Source of the DNA: Megalobrama amblycephala
Lineage: Eukaryota > Chordata > Actinopteri > Cypriniformes > Xenocyprididae
Length of the DNA stretch: 64,000 bases
Direction of reading: 5' to 3'
Assembly: GCF_018812025.1 (NCBI RefSeq)
Contig: NC_063045.1
Location: forward strand, 20,121,420-20,185,419
This document shows positions 11,458 to 25,300 of this stretch, one piece after another. The translations under genes were made by a program, and so were the position numbers. The notes beneath the pieces were generated by a model, which saw only the letters and a program-made list of their open reading frames with translations, did no database searches and was not told where the DNA came from. Numbering within the stretch: the first letter of the stretch is position 1; each line of letters begins with the position of its first letter.

Positions 11458-14220
11458 ACCTCTAAATACCTTTTAATTAATAACTCTTCATGCTAAGAGG
11501 CTGACCAAGAGACCAACACAATCCATTTTTAGTCAGGTTGGTGTATAACAGATCAGAATATCTGCAGCGGTTCTAGCTGCCTACCAGTTCATTTGTCAAA
11601 GAGGCCTATTTTTGTACTCTTATTAACCTATCTGGCACCAAGCACAAGGATGTGTTTACATGCAATGCTATGTTAATGTTATGCTAATGTTTCTGAAAAC
11701 TTATTTGCCTTACTAAAGGTACATCGCTTGTTGGATGGGTTACAAGTGCAGTGAGTCAACACACTGAAGGTTCATTAGACGTTTTGTACACTGATATTGC
11801 ACACTGTTCATGAGGTGTTCTTACTTAAATGCCTTGCTGCAAAACCACACCAGCAACCTTCTACTTATTACATGTAGTGGTTTCCAATAATCTGAGGCCT
11901 TGTGAATTCTAAGAGGTGATCTATTTGGGGGATTGTCCTGGATTGAACCCAGTATTTTTTTTTTTGCCCATGTAATACTTAATCAGCATTCTGTAACCAC
12001 TGTGATAATATGCATGCCACATAACACCGTGGCTAAACAGTTAAGACGTGTCGACCAGTCAGTAATAAGTTATGTAGTAAATCATGTCCATTTGTCACAA
12101 GGAGTCTTTTTGCTTCAAGTCGCCCTAAAGCTGAAGCATTAGAAAGCTTTTACTAGCTTGAGTCAGTACGGAAAATGTGAAAGCTAGCTTTAGCATGCAC
12201 ATTAACTTTCTGGAATGATGACGAGTCGGGAGTTCCTGGGAGCACTGCCTCAGAGGGATCATCATAGCATAACTTGGCGAAAGGGCAACAAGGTGGTAAA
12301 CATATAAGGTCACTGTCAAGCATTCATTTTGGCATATAAGTCCAGGGTATTAATTTGGATACTGCAAAACTGCTGTCATCATTACTTCTCGTCATCGTGT
12401 CCACCATAAATGTAAGTGACCAATTGGCATCGTTTTTCCATCTAGCGCCTACAGTCAGTGCATTCCTGACCTCGCCTAACAGCCCAACCTTCCCCGCCCC
12501 ACCACCTGCTAATACCGGGCCAGCTGACAGAATTAGATCAATGGCTGGGCTCATGGTTATGTTTGGTCTGCTGTTTGCCAGCACTGGAAAGCGTCATACA
12601 TTTGCATGGGGGTGTGGGGCCTTGCACCAAATCCAGGACTTGTCCAAAACAGAACAAGCATGTAAATGGCGCTTGGATAGTGCTGAATGGAAACTAGCTT
12701 GATGGCATATTTTCCTAGTGCTTCAGCTCAAAGACATGTGATTAAGAAACCAGCACGAGTCACTCACGTTGGGTAGGGGACAGGAGGATAAATTTGAATC
12801 TACATTACTTTGTAAAATTATGAAAATAAATTAGGTAAAATTATTAATGCAAATGAACAATTCATGTCCCATAACCTGTACGTAAATTCCATAAGGGATG
12901 TTCCAATACCATGGAAACAATTCAATCTTGAAAACCCCCCAAGAGCAAAGCATATTTTTGCAAAATATACATTTAGCGCAGCTGCTACTACAGGCAATGC
13001 AACTAGCTAAACCAAAGTTTTTGAGAGTCGGTGGCGCAGAAGTAAGGGTGTGTTCCTACAGGGTGCATTCTTGTGAGCAAGACAGAGCACAAGAGAACTG
13101 ATCACAATGAAGGAGTCTCAAATAGTTGCTCTATTTTTGTTAATTGATTGTAAAGAGTTTACTGGGAGAGTTGCCATTAAGTCTTTGTTATCAAAAACTA
13201 TTTTTTTTCTTATTTTGTGTGCAAACTCACTCAATGTTCTTACCAAACAAGAGGTTCTACTTTGAGAGTAGAGATGCATGCACAGACGTGCGAGTTTTTT
13301 CTTTTTCTTTTTCTTTTTTTTTTTTAGTTAAACAGTAGGTCTATGTGACAACTGGGTTTTCCCCAATTGGTTTTCCATGCAGTGCTGCAGGGTTGATTCC
13401 ACAGTGTAATGCATTCTAAGGGGCAATGTTTTGCATTGGGAAAGGGGAAAATCAGAGCTTTTTTCCAGCTGGACACCTTACGTGGGAAAAAGTGATGGGG
13501 GTGGAGAAGGAAAGTGATTCTTGATTGGTAACTTTAAGACTAGACACTTCTAGGTTGACATGGAGTCATATGCTGGAGACCGAACAGGAAGTCTTTGGAT
13601 TCTGGCAAGTTTATGGTGAAGGTTTCTTGAGTTGTCAGTCATTTCTTGATGTCTTTACAGAGAAAATGAGTGCATCTCTATTTATCTGGCCATATAAATC
13701 TTTTAAACCTTTACAGTATGTCATACGAGTACGTGTTATGAGCAATCAAACATGGTCTTACTGAAACTGTGCTGTAGAGTTATTGTGCAGGGTTTTACTC
13801 TACAAGAGACCCCTGTGCCCACGCCTCACCCTCGCTTTCCCAGTCAACTGATTTAACAACCTCACCCTTCTGGAATGTGACACTTTGCTCGGTGGAACGC
13901 AAGACCACCACAAACGTCACTGTTAGCCTGAGGGAGATACAAAGAAAGTTAGCATGTCCGTTCCTTTACTTGCATTCAATAAAAAAGTATGTTCTTCCTA
14001 CCTCTCTGCCATGGTTTGTGGAGGACTGCATATTTGTCTTGACCAAGTAGGTCAATAATACCTGGTGAAAGTCAGCCGTTAGCATTTCCAGTCATCTCCT
14101 CCCTTTAGCTTGCAAAGGATCCCCGGAAGTAAAAGTCTAATATCTTTGGAAAGATACTGTACTATTTACGATCTAGTTACTACATCTACTAGCAGGGACT
14201 AACTTGTAAATGATAAACAG
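11458..14220. other. intergenic, no gene recognised
   Basis: No convincing exons or transposon ends. The longest frames, near 12324-12702 on both strands, show no recognisable domain and are probably chance. Poly-T and CT-rich tracts lie near 13300-13325. Confidence 0.4.
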
Positions 14221-14224
14221 TCAA

Positions 14225-14227
<3 letters not shown>

Positions 14228-14276
<49 letters not shown>
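14228..14276. repeat. (TA)n microsatellite
   Basis: About 24 TA units without interruption. Confidence 0.93.
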
Positions 14277-14279
<3 letters not shown>

Positions 14280-14753
14280 GATTACTTGAGGTGTCAATCA
14301 GGATTTTTTTTATCACTAGAACAAAGCTGACAAAGTTCAACCACAAGGTTTTGAGGTGTGTTGTGGATTTGCAGGTTTCTCTAGAATGCTTGCTCTATTT
14401 TCTATTTGTAGACACCATTGCAAGTGTGGGCGAGAGTGACAAAAAAGGATGTGGTGTAGGGTCTACATCGAGAAACAGCCCTAAAAGATTGACCTAAGAC
14501 CGGATGCTTTTCTCAGAACTCCAGCCGTAGTCAATTCCAGTAATTGCAGAACTGGTCGCAGATCTGCGCTGGTCCGTATGTCTGCGTAGGCGGGAGCGTC
14601 AGGCCTCCGCGCCCACTCCCAGCCTGCGTGCAGTATCTCACAGCCACCTGAGAGTCTGAAGCCCTGCAGACTGCAAGCAAAACCAGGTCAGAGCTTTAAG
14701 CTGCACTTTTACAGTTGTCTGTCCTCCTGCAGACATCTCAAGCATGACTAAGC

Positions 14754-14890
14754 CAGTGGCTCCCAACCCTGGTCCTGAAGTATCTGCATATTTTTGATGT
14801 CTCTCTTTTTTGACAAACCCATTTAAGGTTAGAGTCTTTACTAACACTGGGAGCTGGGGGTACTCCAGGACCAGGGTTGGGAACCACTGG
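14754..14890. mobile_element. short MITE with CCCAACCCTGGTCCTG ends
   Basis: CAGTGGCTCCCAACCCTGG on the left and its complement GGGTTGGGAACCACTG on the right enclose about 135 bp. CAGTGG ends suggest a hAT-derived MITE, but no 8 bp target duplication is seen, so the class is tentative. Confidence 0.6.
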
Positions 14891-15121
14891 GGACAGGGAT
14901 AGCTGCAGGTCGGAGTAATGAGCATGCCGAAAGGTGAATCGCTACAACAGAAACTAACCCCTAACCCTACCCCACAACCTGACAGACAGCTTTAGTGACC
15001 AATGATAAAGACCTTTCTCCACGTCTATTACACCAACCTGCAGATACCCACACTTGAATCACTGACCTAAGCAAAACCCCTCCAACAAAGGTGTCCAGTT
15101 CTTCTCAGAGAGGGCAATTCC

Positions 15122-15244
15122 TGCAGAGTTTAGCTCAGGGGTGTCCAATCTTGCTCCTGTCGTGTTTAGCGAACACACCTGAGCTAATCAAGGTCTTCAG
15201 GATCACTCAAAATTCAGGCAGATGAGTTGGAGCTAAACTCTGCA
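15122..15244. mobile_element. 123 bp MITE with perfect 15 bp terminal inverted repeats
   Basis: TGCAGAGTTTAGCTC at 15122-15136 and its exact complement at 15230-15244. The interior has ACACACCTGA and AATCAAGGTCTTCAGGAT. A diverged relative with the same core lies at about 15568-15672. Confidence 0.75.
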
Positions 15245-15567
15245 AAAAGTTTGACCTCTAGGAACAACTTGCTGTGTACCAATTCGCATACTATCCATAC
15301 TAAAAATTAGAATTAGTGTGTCCCAATTCGTAGAATGTTGAAATAAGTATTGCAAAGCTGGTTTTGATTTGATTAGAACTACAAACACAGTGTTAAAAAC
15401 TACAAACATGGCAGATGTGCAAGTCTGACTGTCAAGTAGAAAGGTTTAGAAAAAGGGGTTTGAGTGATTAATAATCATTATCTAACCTGATGAAAAGATA
15501 TTTATTCAATGTTATCCATTATATTTAATCTGCAATTGTGAACTTTTGTAAAGACACATGCAGCAAT

Positions 15568-15674
15568 GGTTTAGCTAGACTCCTAATTAAACACACCTGA
15601 ACCATCTAATCAAGGTCTTCAGGATGACTAGAACTTGTGGGCAGCTGCATTGAAACAGATTGGAGCTAAACTGT
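15568..15674. repeat. diverged copy of the preceding MITE
   Basis: Shares ACACACCTGA, ATCAAGGTCTTCAGGAT and GGAGCTAAACTGTGA with the MITE at 15122-15244. The left end is degraded. Confidence 0.65.
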
Positions 15675-16334
15675 GAGAATGAATTCAGAATTGGGCACTT
15701 TTGTCCTATCCAACTTATTTTGCAATGTGGAAGCTATTTTCTGTGAATGTGTTATTTCATTAGCCGCTATAGGTAAATAACTAGAATAAGTACAGTAAAG
15801 AGAAGAACTATGTGTGTTATAAATCAGTGTGCTTATGGTAACAATAATTAAAATGATTTCAAAAATGGCAGTTTGCAATTTCAAGCAGCATAGAGGACAG
15901 TTTTTGCTCTACTAAAATTACTGGAAGCAGATGACATCGGGAAGCCTTGCACATTGCACAATGGCCACGCCCACTTTTACCTTAAAATGTGGACAATGAA
16001 GGTGGCTTTTTTCTTTGGACATTGCTAGATCTGTTTATACCAATTTGGTATACCATTTCTTCAAAATGTGCAGTTGGGACATCTTGTTCCTAAAGTGGTA
16101 TATATTCATACAGAGGTTTATAAAGTTATGTAAAGTTTTGCTAGGGCAGAATTTCTGACCTAAAATGGTCCCTTCTTGGGACTGCAGAATGGTAATTAAG
16201 ACTATCCTGTAGAGGAAGTTTAAGAATAGAGGCTATACTCACATTTGAGATGTAGGAACGAAAGATGGCAACAAGGGAAACATTGTGTGACATGAATAGA
16301 ACCTTGTGGCCTCTTAAACTGTAAGTAATCTTAA

Positions 16335-17256
16335 AGGTACCATAGAATTTAAAATTGAATTTACATTGGCACAGTTGAATAACAAGAGTTCAGTACATGG
16401 AAATGACATACAGTGAGTCTCAAACACCATTGTTTCCTCCTCCTTATGTAAATCTCATTTGTTTAAAAGACCTCTGAAGAACAGGCGAATCTCAACATAA
16501 CACCGACTGTTACGTAACAGTCAGGATCATTAATATGTACGCCCCCAATATTTGCATATACCAGCTCATGTTCAAGGCATTAGACAAGGGCAGCCAGTAT
16601 TAACGTCTGGATCTGTGCACAGCTGAATCATCAGACTAGGTAAGCAAGCAAGAACAATAGCGAAAAATGGCAGATGGAGCAATAATAACTGACATGATCC
16701 ATGATATCATGATATTTTTAGTGATATTTGTAAATTGTCTTTCTAAATGTTTCGTTAGCATGTTGCTAATGTACTGTTAAATGTGGTTAAAGTTACCATC
16801 GTTTATTACTATATTCACAGAGACAAGAGCCGTCATTATTTACATTTTTAAACACTTGCAGTCTGTATAATGCATAAACACATCTTCATTCTTTATAAAT
16901 CTCTCTAACAGTGTGTAATGTTAGCTTTAGCCATGGAGCACTATCAAACTCATTCAGAATCAAATGTAAACATCCAAATAAATACTATACTCACATGATC
17001 CGAAGCATGCATGACTAACATTTTGTAAAGATCCATTTGAGGTTTATATTAGCTGTGTGAACTTTGTTTATGCACTGTATTGTAGTCGAGAGCTATTTAA
17101 AGGGCCGCAGCCTGAATAGGCGCATATTTAATGATGCCCCAAAATAAGCAGTTAAAAAAAATAATTAAAAAAATCTATGGGGTATTTTGAGCTGAAACAT
17201 TCAGGGGACACCTTAGACTTATATTACATCTTGTGAAAAAACATTCTAGGGCACCT
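16335..17256. mobile_element. TTAA-flanked non-autonomous DNA transposon
   Basis: Ends AGGTACCATAGAAT and ATTCTAGGGCACCT form an imperfect inverted repeat flanked on both sides by TTAA (16331-16334, 17257-17260). TTAA targets point to piggyBac or Kolobok. No transposase is encoded in its 922 bp. Confidence 0.7.
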
Positions 17257-17887
17257 TTAAAATCTTATATCAGTCTTTGCCACACCTTTTTTTGACACTC
17301 TCAGTCTGTGAAAAAATAAAAATGAGACTTCTGACATGACTTCATTGTCTTTTCATTCTATTTTTAAAATATTCATAAGCAGTTCATCACAAACATATAG
17401 TAAACATAAGTGTAAGTCACAATTTAGACAAACTAGTGAGCTTTTAACCCAAAAAACAACTTTTCTTAGCAAAGGACGATTACTACATTCTGTAAGTGAT
17501 CTCTGCCAGTTCTGTACATGTGCTATTGGAGCAAGCTGCAGCATGTTGCCACGATAGATGTCTGACTTTCATGCATACGCATGTGGTTTAGTCTTGTAAA
17601 ACTCCAGTCAGCACATGCATATAGCTCTTGAGCAGCCATGTAAAATTACCCTGTACTTACGTAAATTCAAAAATGTACCACCACCACATCCACCGACTGT
17701 AGAGTGTTTCTTCTTGCAGTGTAGACTAGCTGTATCTCTAACTCTGTTGCTGCTTGTGAGTAACTATCAGTTTTTATGAATCAAGAAAATGTATATGAAG
17801 GCAACTTGAATAGGCTGAAAATTAGGCTTGAAGAAGCACAAAAAAACAAATGCAATACAGGTAAAAAAATAATAAAAATAATAATAA

Positions 17888-17891
<4 letters not shown>

Positions 17892-17962
<71 letters not shown>

Positions 17963-18014
17963 ATTATTATTTTATTTTTTATTTTTTTAAAAAAATGCAA
18001 GATATATATATATA

Positions 18015-18073
<59 letters not shown>
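17892..18073. repeat. two long (TA)n arrays with an AT-rich spacer
   Basis: (TA)n at about 17893-17959 and 18002-18073, separated by (TTA)n, poly-T/poly-A and GCATATA. The apparent Ile/Tyr-rich reading frames across it are artefacts of the repeat. Confidence 0.93.
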
Positions 18074-18077
<4 letters not shown>

Positions 18078-18097
18078 TGCACAAAAATGTGTCAATA

Positions 18098-18755
18098 GCT
18101 ATGTTTCCATCAAAAGATGCGAACGTAACTTGTGCAGAACTGGAATATTGCATAAAACATTTGCGAATAAAGCGCAGTTTCCATTTAGTGAGCTAAAGAG
18201 AACAAAATTGTCATTTCCTGATAAGCTTGTGCTAAATATCACAAAGAAAAATGGAAGTTGCTGCAGTAGGAGAAGCCACTGTATATAATAAATTGCACCT
18301 CAGGGAGCGTGGACCGAATGCAATAAATGCGGTAATGTTATGTTGCTTTTGGAGGCGGATGTCTGCTGTTTGGGAATGCACTCCTGTAAGACAGTTCTAG
18401 GAGGTAATTATATTAAACCACTTTGATGACAGACTTTACTCAGGCATTTCATAATGACCAAAACAGCATTTCAGATGCTGTACAACGAGATTGGTTCACT
18501 GATTGGTCCAGTTATGCAGTCACATGACTGTCACATGACTTTGATGCACACTGAGGAATTTATTCGGTAAATATGTTTCCATCGTTGTTTATGCGCATGT
18601 TTCCTTATCTGAAGTTTATCTGACTCATTTGGGCACAAACATTTTTAATGCCCATTATAGAATTTATGCGCATCTTGGCGTTTCCATCCAGCGTTTTTAT
18701 TTTTATGCCATATCCCAAAACGCACATAAAAATACGTGAATGGAGACATAGCTAT
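18098..18755. mobile_element. non-autonomous element with TAGCTATGTTTCCATC ends
   Basis: Left CAATAGCTATGTTTCCATC and right GGAGACATAGCTATTG are inverted repeats enclosing about 650 bp. The interior has further subterminal repeats of TTTCCATC and GCGCAT. Family class is unknown; I recognise the end sequence as a common fish repeat. Confidence 0.65.
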
Positions 18756-18955
18756 TGACTGAATAAAGAGGAATGGATTTGCTCCAATTCCCTCTGCAAA
18801 CGGCTTGGTGATCTTTTAGGTTTCATCAGTACTATACTGCCCCCTTTCTGTCATGAACAGTACTGTACTAATCAAATCTATAGCACAGCAAATCCAGCTT
18901 GAATTAATAGAAGCGCAAAGAATGTAAGTGAGACGACGTGTTATTTCAAATAAAT

Positions 18956-18961
18956 TTATTG
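18956..18961 (-). promoter_or_regulatory. atp5f1d polyadenylation signal
   Basis: AATAAA on the minus strand, about 240 nt past the stop codon and followed by a T-rich stretch. It is the first canonical hexamer downstream and fits a short 3' UTR ending near 18935-18950. Transcript data are not available to confirm it. Confidence 0.6.
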
Positions 18962-19202
18962 TTAATTTCATCCACTGTACAAAGCAAGCAGTCTTGCAGT
19001 TTCTGACTTCACTGGGGTGGGGAACAGACAAAGCCGGAGACTTTTTCACACCGACAGAATTTCCTACCGAGAAACAAAAAATACAAAAATAGAAAATAAA
19101 GCATAAGTACATTCATATGCCGCATGTATTATATTGTATTTAATGAGTGTTGTCCAACATTTCGTATTTGCTAAAAAGTGAACATACCAACACACAAGTC
19201 AT

Positions 19203-19325
19203 TTACTCCAGCGCTTTGACGATTGCCTCGTTTGCCTCTATGCTGATCAGAACCTCTGCCCGGGCTGCCTCATCTGAAGCGCCCATCAGTTCTGACTGGG
19301 CTTTCTCGAGGTTCGCTTTGGCCGC
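19203..19325 (-). CDS. atp5f1d: atp5f1d coding exon 4 with stop
   Basis: TAG acceptor after a T-rich tract, then 40 codons and TAA. It encodes the C-terminal helical hairpin (KAAKANLEKAQSEL, ARAEVLISIEANEA, ending KALE), which matches the C-terminus of vertebrate ATP5F1D residue for residue at most positions. Confidence 0.96.
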   Translation of the reverse strand, partial: AAKANLEKAQSELMGASDEAARAEVLISIEANEAIVKALE

Positions 19326-22300
19326 CTACAAAAAAAAGACATGGCACTCTTGACATTTGGTTCACATTCACTGTTATCTTGACACTGATGTATCGGGCAA
19401 AAAAATCAATCTATAACAGCTGACATTATAAAAGGAGCCATCAATTGGAACAAGTGTCGTATATATCTGAGAACTTCAATATCTTGAAGCACCTTATAAG
19501 TGAGAAAACTCATCTTTGCCATAAAAATCAATGCTGATGCTGCTGCTGCTACTTGAGCCACATTCTAGACTAGCACGGCCATTTTCTCAACAGTGTGAGC
19601 AAATAAACGTGGCCTCTTTCCTGTGAAGGACATTTGTCACAGTGGCGATTACACAGTGTAAAGGCCAAACATTGCTGGGAGTTAAAGGTCTCTCAGTGGG
19701 GATTTGACACATCTGCAACACTTCAACGGTGACTGACCTTTCCTTCCTTATTAACCAGCGAGGCCCCCGAGCATAGCTATCTCTAGGAAGAATAAAAAAA
19801 GTGGCCTATTTATGTGGAATAAACCCGAAAGTGCTCTTTATTCCGTGTCAGAAAAAGGGCATGTCCGAGAACATCCCGTTTGGAATCAGCTTGATGTGTC
19901 ATTCTGAACATTTGAGTTGTTCTGAGAAAGAGGTGACTAACAGAATATGAAGAGCATTGTATTTCTTTTTAATGATGCTGTAAACAGCATGAATACAATC
20001 AAAGGGTGGCTTGATTTAGTTTCATAGGCTAAATTTAAATGATAATCCAACAAAAGGTGTCTATACAGTCAGACGGACAGATAATAGGGCGTTACCGTAG
20101 CAGTATGAACTATTAAATATATTGCACAACTACACAGATTCAACCTTATTAAACACCTACAAGCCAACATTTTAATCTTAACAGTCTTTGTTTTCAAAAA
20201 GCACAAAATACCAATCCCTTTCTTTCTTAAAATGGACCTAAAATAAAAAATGCCATAATGATGCATTTCTGAGTGAATAAAAAAAAAAATTAGTGGAGAA
20301 CGGGGCTATGTATGAATGAGTTTTTCCATTCTTCTTTGTGTCGAGATAACAGAAGAGCAGGGACTCACTGCGAGGTCGAGGTTGTCCAGAGGAACGGCCT
20401 CCTCCGCCAGCAGCTGCACTGAAGAGTCGGCATTGACAGTGACTGATCCACTGCTCACTGCAAAACACAAAGCACATTAAATCTCAAGCATGGATGGGAG
20501 TTCAGAAGGTGCGCTATATTATTTGTTGACGCTTGAAGAAGCTCTCATTTGTAGGACAAGTCTGACCCCTTCTGGATGGATTTCTAAAATCATATGCGCT
20601 AATAAGTCAATCTTTATGGCAGGTCGCTTTCAAACACGCTTGCTTCACCATGGAAAATCATGTTACAAATATCCTTTTGAAGTGTGCAACTGAGGACCAG
20701 AATACCCAAAGTCAGAGTCACATCCATCCCCTCCTTGTTTCATTCCTTTTGCAAGCATTTCTATAATTAACATTATATCAAATGTTTTCTTGTCTTTTTA
20801 ATAGCACTCCTTCCAGATGACATTCATCTTATTCATATTACTCAATTACATGGAAGAATTTGGTGGCAAAATCAGGTCAAGTACTACCGATCAGACTGGA
20901 TTTAAATGAAATTAGAGTTAAGAAAAATTCTGAAAAAAAAAAAAAAAAAAAAGTTAAAATCACTTTAATTTGATGATTTTTAGCAAGCTGTATTTAGCAA
21001 AATGTATTTATTTGGTTGTTTTATGCCATGTCAGAGTTTAAGAACAGGGTCAAATCAGTTAAATTAATGAGTTTGATTCCCAGCTGCACGATTTATCACA
21101 TCACATCGCAAGATGTTAATATGTAATTCATTATTTCCAGGAGCTCATTGCTTCTACCTTAAACTGCCAACAGTGATTGTAAATTAAACTGCCTAAATTT
21201 GTTAGCTAACTGCATGATTATATATACATTTCTGAAACCACATACATTGGATAGTCACCTCCGATACCAGATTCTCTAAATTGTAATGTTGACATGCATT
21301 CTCTGTAAAGCTGCTTTGAAACGATAAGTATTGTGAAAAGCACTATACAAATAAATGTGAATTGAATTGAAATTGAAGATGTGCAACGTCAAGGTAGCAG
21401 GGATCGTAGTTGATCCCTGATGTGTACGGACCAGGCCCCATGGTTCGGAAAGCATGTGATTTACGGATTAATTGCAAAGTTTAACCATCATAGAGTTAAA
21501 GGCCCGGTTTCACAGACAGGGCTTAGATTAAGCCAGGAATAGGCCTTAGTTCAATTAGAAACTGGGGGGATATTACAGAAACTTTATCTTAGGTCTCAAC
21601 TTAAAGTGCCCCAGTATGCTTTTTCAAAGATTACCTTTCATGTTTAATGTAGCTGTGAATGTAAATGATCTGCAAAGTCGTGAAGCCGAAAGTACACAAT
21701 AAATAAAAAGTTATCGTCTCTCAAAAGAAAGAATCGACTCTAAACCACCTAAACAAGTCGCCAGGAATTCGAATCCCACTTCGGTGACGGCTACACGTCA
21801 CTGGGTAACACATTTGCCTAACGCCCGCCTATGTTCTACGTTGTCCATCCCTGAACAACTTGACCAACTCTCAAACACTGGAGCTACCTGTTTGTGTTGT
21901 GTACATGTCAAGACGTGTGTACACGTTTTCTGCTCTGCAACAGCAAATTCTCTTTGTAAAAACTTCCGAAGGATGAGGATGTGAAGAGTCAGTGGTTAAA
22001 ATTACCACAGCGATACAACAGCAGTATAACCTTTTGAGGATTGCTTCTCAAATCTCTGTGAGGTCTAAATAGAATTTACAAAATTCTTATCCATGGGACA
22101 GTACCAACTGTACCAACATTAATGCACACTGTTGTTCTTACAACTCTGAGTAATGATAAAGGATGGAACAAGATTTGTTTTACAAACTTTAAAGTTATAT
22201 CAGTTTTTTTATGTTAGTACTCGGCTAACATTAGCACGTTTAATGATACAGTTAATGATGCAGTTCTCACACGTGCACCGCAATAAATTAGAAATATACA

Positions 22301-25300
22301 CATTGGTTTGCTGATGGACATACACTCAGTGCTTCCCACACATAGACTTTACTTGGGCGGGCCGCCCAGTGCCCAAGGTAGTCGACCGGAAGTTGAAGTC
22401 GGCCACGTGCCGCCATCTTGTAGCAGAACTTCACTTGCGTTAGCATCCCATTGACTCCCATTAATTTTGGCGTCACTTTGACAGCGAATAACTTTACATC
22501 CGAGGCGTTTAAAGACTCCATTTGTCCATTATTTATTTCTAAAGATACACGACAATGTATAAAGGGCTCCATTACCTTCTGTGTTACATTATGGCCCCGT
22601 AGAAACAGTTTTTGTAAAAAATAGGCTAACGATTGCGTCATAACCACTCGACTCTCTGTCGCACAGTAGAGAAATTACCGTACAGACAGGAGGAGAAGCT
22701 CGCAGGCAATAGTATGCATTAACTTAATATGGTGTACTGGCGTTACATTTTAAAATACTATACAAACTAATTAATCAGAATACTTACTCCTGCTCACTCA
22801 CGCCAAAGAACTCCCCGCTCAAGCTCGCCGTCTCTGCAAGATTAACGATGGCAGTTTGCACGCACAGCTACTAGAAGATTTACATCTGTCAGACAGGTTG
22901 CGGACGTCATCAAGCTTAGTTTGAGTCTGCGCGTCAGAAACGGAAGTGCTAAAAATCGCTAAAAATGGGCTTCACTTGTCTCAATTGAGTTCCAATGGGG
23001 TCGCTGTGTCCATTTCTTTTACTGTCTATGGGGTCGCCCAGGAAAAATAACGGCCGCCTAAGTATATTGGAGACACATTTTTGCTTTTATTATATTTATC
23101 TCTTATACTTTTATATCCGCCCAAGATAATGAAACCATCCGCGATCGATTAACTAGTCGTTTCGTACCTGCTCGTTATGTGTGCGTCAGAACTGTTTACT
23201 CCCGCTGACATTCCCATGTGCGCTGCATTTTGCAAAGTCACAAGGCGGCGCTGTTGTGTGTTCAATTCTTTTTTACAATCTATGGTTCTACAGGCTTGCG
23301 CAAAACTGCTTCAAAGTGATTCTCAATCAATGAAAAGCGCAGATTTATGCCAAGCGATTGCTCATGAACTGAAATTGATGAATTACTACAATGTCTACTT
23401 CATGGCCTTTATATAAAACATTTTATACGGTTGTAAGAATCTGAAGGAACAGACATTTCAAAATAAGAGTCCCGGTGTATTTCGGGCTTGTTTATAATTA
23501 AAAGTCACACGCTAAGTTTTTTTCTTTTTCTTTTGGGCATTATTGGTATTTTGGTTACACAAATTGTATTTAATTTGATTTCCATTTAATTCATAGTAAA
23601 TTACTGTAGTCTCCCCCACAGGAAGAAAAGACTAAACATTATTTGACACACATATTATTCATTATATAAATTTTACTAGTAAAATCTGTGTCCCATTCAC
23701 TGAGAGAGACACTATATGACAGCAAAGAAAACATAGGAAAAGGAGAACCATTTAAATGCTGTAATTTTGCATAATTTACAATGCATAATAATGCATAATA
23801 TTAGTATGTAATTAAATGTAATAGTATGCTATGTAATTAAAATTAAATAAAAAATAAAATAAATAATGATAAAAACATTATTTGTTTGTCACATGTAGTA
23901 GACCATTTTTGTGCTGTGGGTAATAGGAGGATTTTTCACCTGGCTACCACCGCAAGTATATTTCAAACCTGTGGGAAGCACTGTACACTCGTAATGCTGA
24001 TGGTGAGGAATTACTGTTGCAACATTTCATATTGTACGTCAAATTGAGTAGTGCATCACTGAGAAACATCCTGCTCAAGTCGTCCTTGTGATTGAGGTTG
24101 GGGTTGAACAATTAGTTCTTGAAATGTTTCATCATCGGACTCGTTGTGGTAAAATTGACGGCATCATTACTGTCTTTACAGTGTGTACAATCACAGAGCT
24201 GAAGTGCACTTATGGTAATGGCCGTTTTGTTTCCACACGCGCTGTAAGCAGTAGACTAATCACAACAGACTGCCAATCTGACCAATCAGAGCAGAGTAGG
24301 CTCGCGGAATGTGACTGGTCCTGAATCTTCGGACGAGTCGTTTGAGAATCATTGAAAAATCTGATGTGCCATGTATATTATGAGAAAATTAAAGCGTTTT
24401 TTGACCTTTGATGCATATAAACCTGTTGTTAGGAGCCTTTAAAATAGCACAATAGGGGCGCTTTAAGATATAAGTTAATTTAGGATTTTTCAAATTCATT
24501 TTACAGAAGTAAATCTTAAAGGATTAGTTCACTTTTAAATAAACTTTTGCTGATAATTTACTCACCCCCATGTCATCCAAGATGTCCATGTCCTTCTTTC
24601 TTCAGTCGAAAAGAAATTAAGGTTTTTGATTAAAACATTCCAGGATTTTTCTCCTTATAATGGGCTTCAATGGGCACCAGACGGTTCAAGGTCCAAATGA
24701 CAGTTTCAATGCAGCTTCAAAGGGCTTTAAACGATACCAGACAATGAAAAAGGGTCTTATCTAGCGAAACGATCAGTCATTTAAAAAAAAAAAAAGTAAG
24801 TTTTATAAGCACAAATACTCGCCTTGCTCCGATCTCGGATGCGCATTCGTGACGTCATGTAATACGCAATTACGTTGAAAAGGTCACGCTTGACAAAGGC
24901 GGAAGTACCAAGTCAGTGTTTACAACTTGAACGTGCAAATACTAAGTCAAACGCCGTTTACAAAAAAAGGTACAACAACAATGTCGGACGAGGAGAAGAT
25001 GAGTTTTTCACCCTGCCCTACCTTTTTGAACCGGAATACACAGAGGAAGAAATTAGGCAGATGGAAGAGACTGCTGCGGCGACACACACCTCTCCAGCAT
25101 TGGGCAGACGTGGTGGTGCACATGTGGCAAATGCCAACCATTGCCAACAGAGGAAAAATCTCAATGCTGCCATGACTGGACCATTTCAATCCTGCCATTA
25201 GAATCAGTCGGTGAGTCCCTGTTTCCATCTCACTGCATTACCGGACAAAACGGATTTCCACCGTTACTAAGCAACAGCGTCGCACACCGGACGCGAAGCT

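Noticed and set aside
12324..12702. Overlapping frames of 86 and 115 codons on opposite strands
   Set aside because: No recognisable domain, no splice context and no match to either gene; a locally GC-richer patch gives chance frames.
14560..14640. CpG-rich patch as a possible promoter or exon of a gene next to atp5f1d (midn in human)
   Set aside because: Too short, with no coding frame or splice signals matching a known neighbour.
17776..18288. 170-codon frame rich in Ile and Tyr
   Set aside because: It is a read-through of (TA)n arrays; the opposite strand shows the same pattern.
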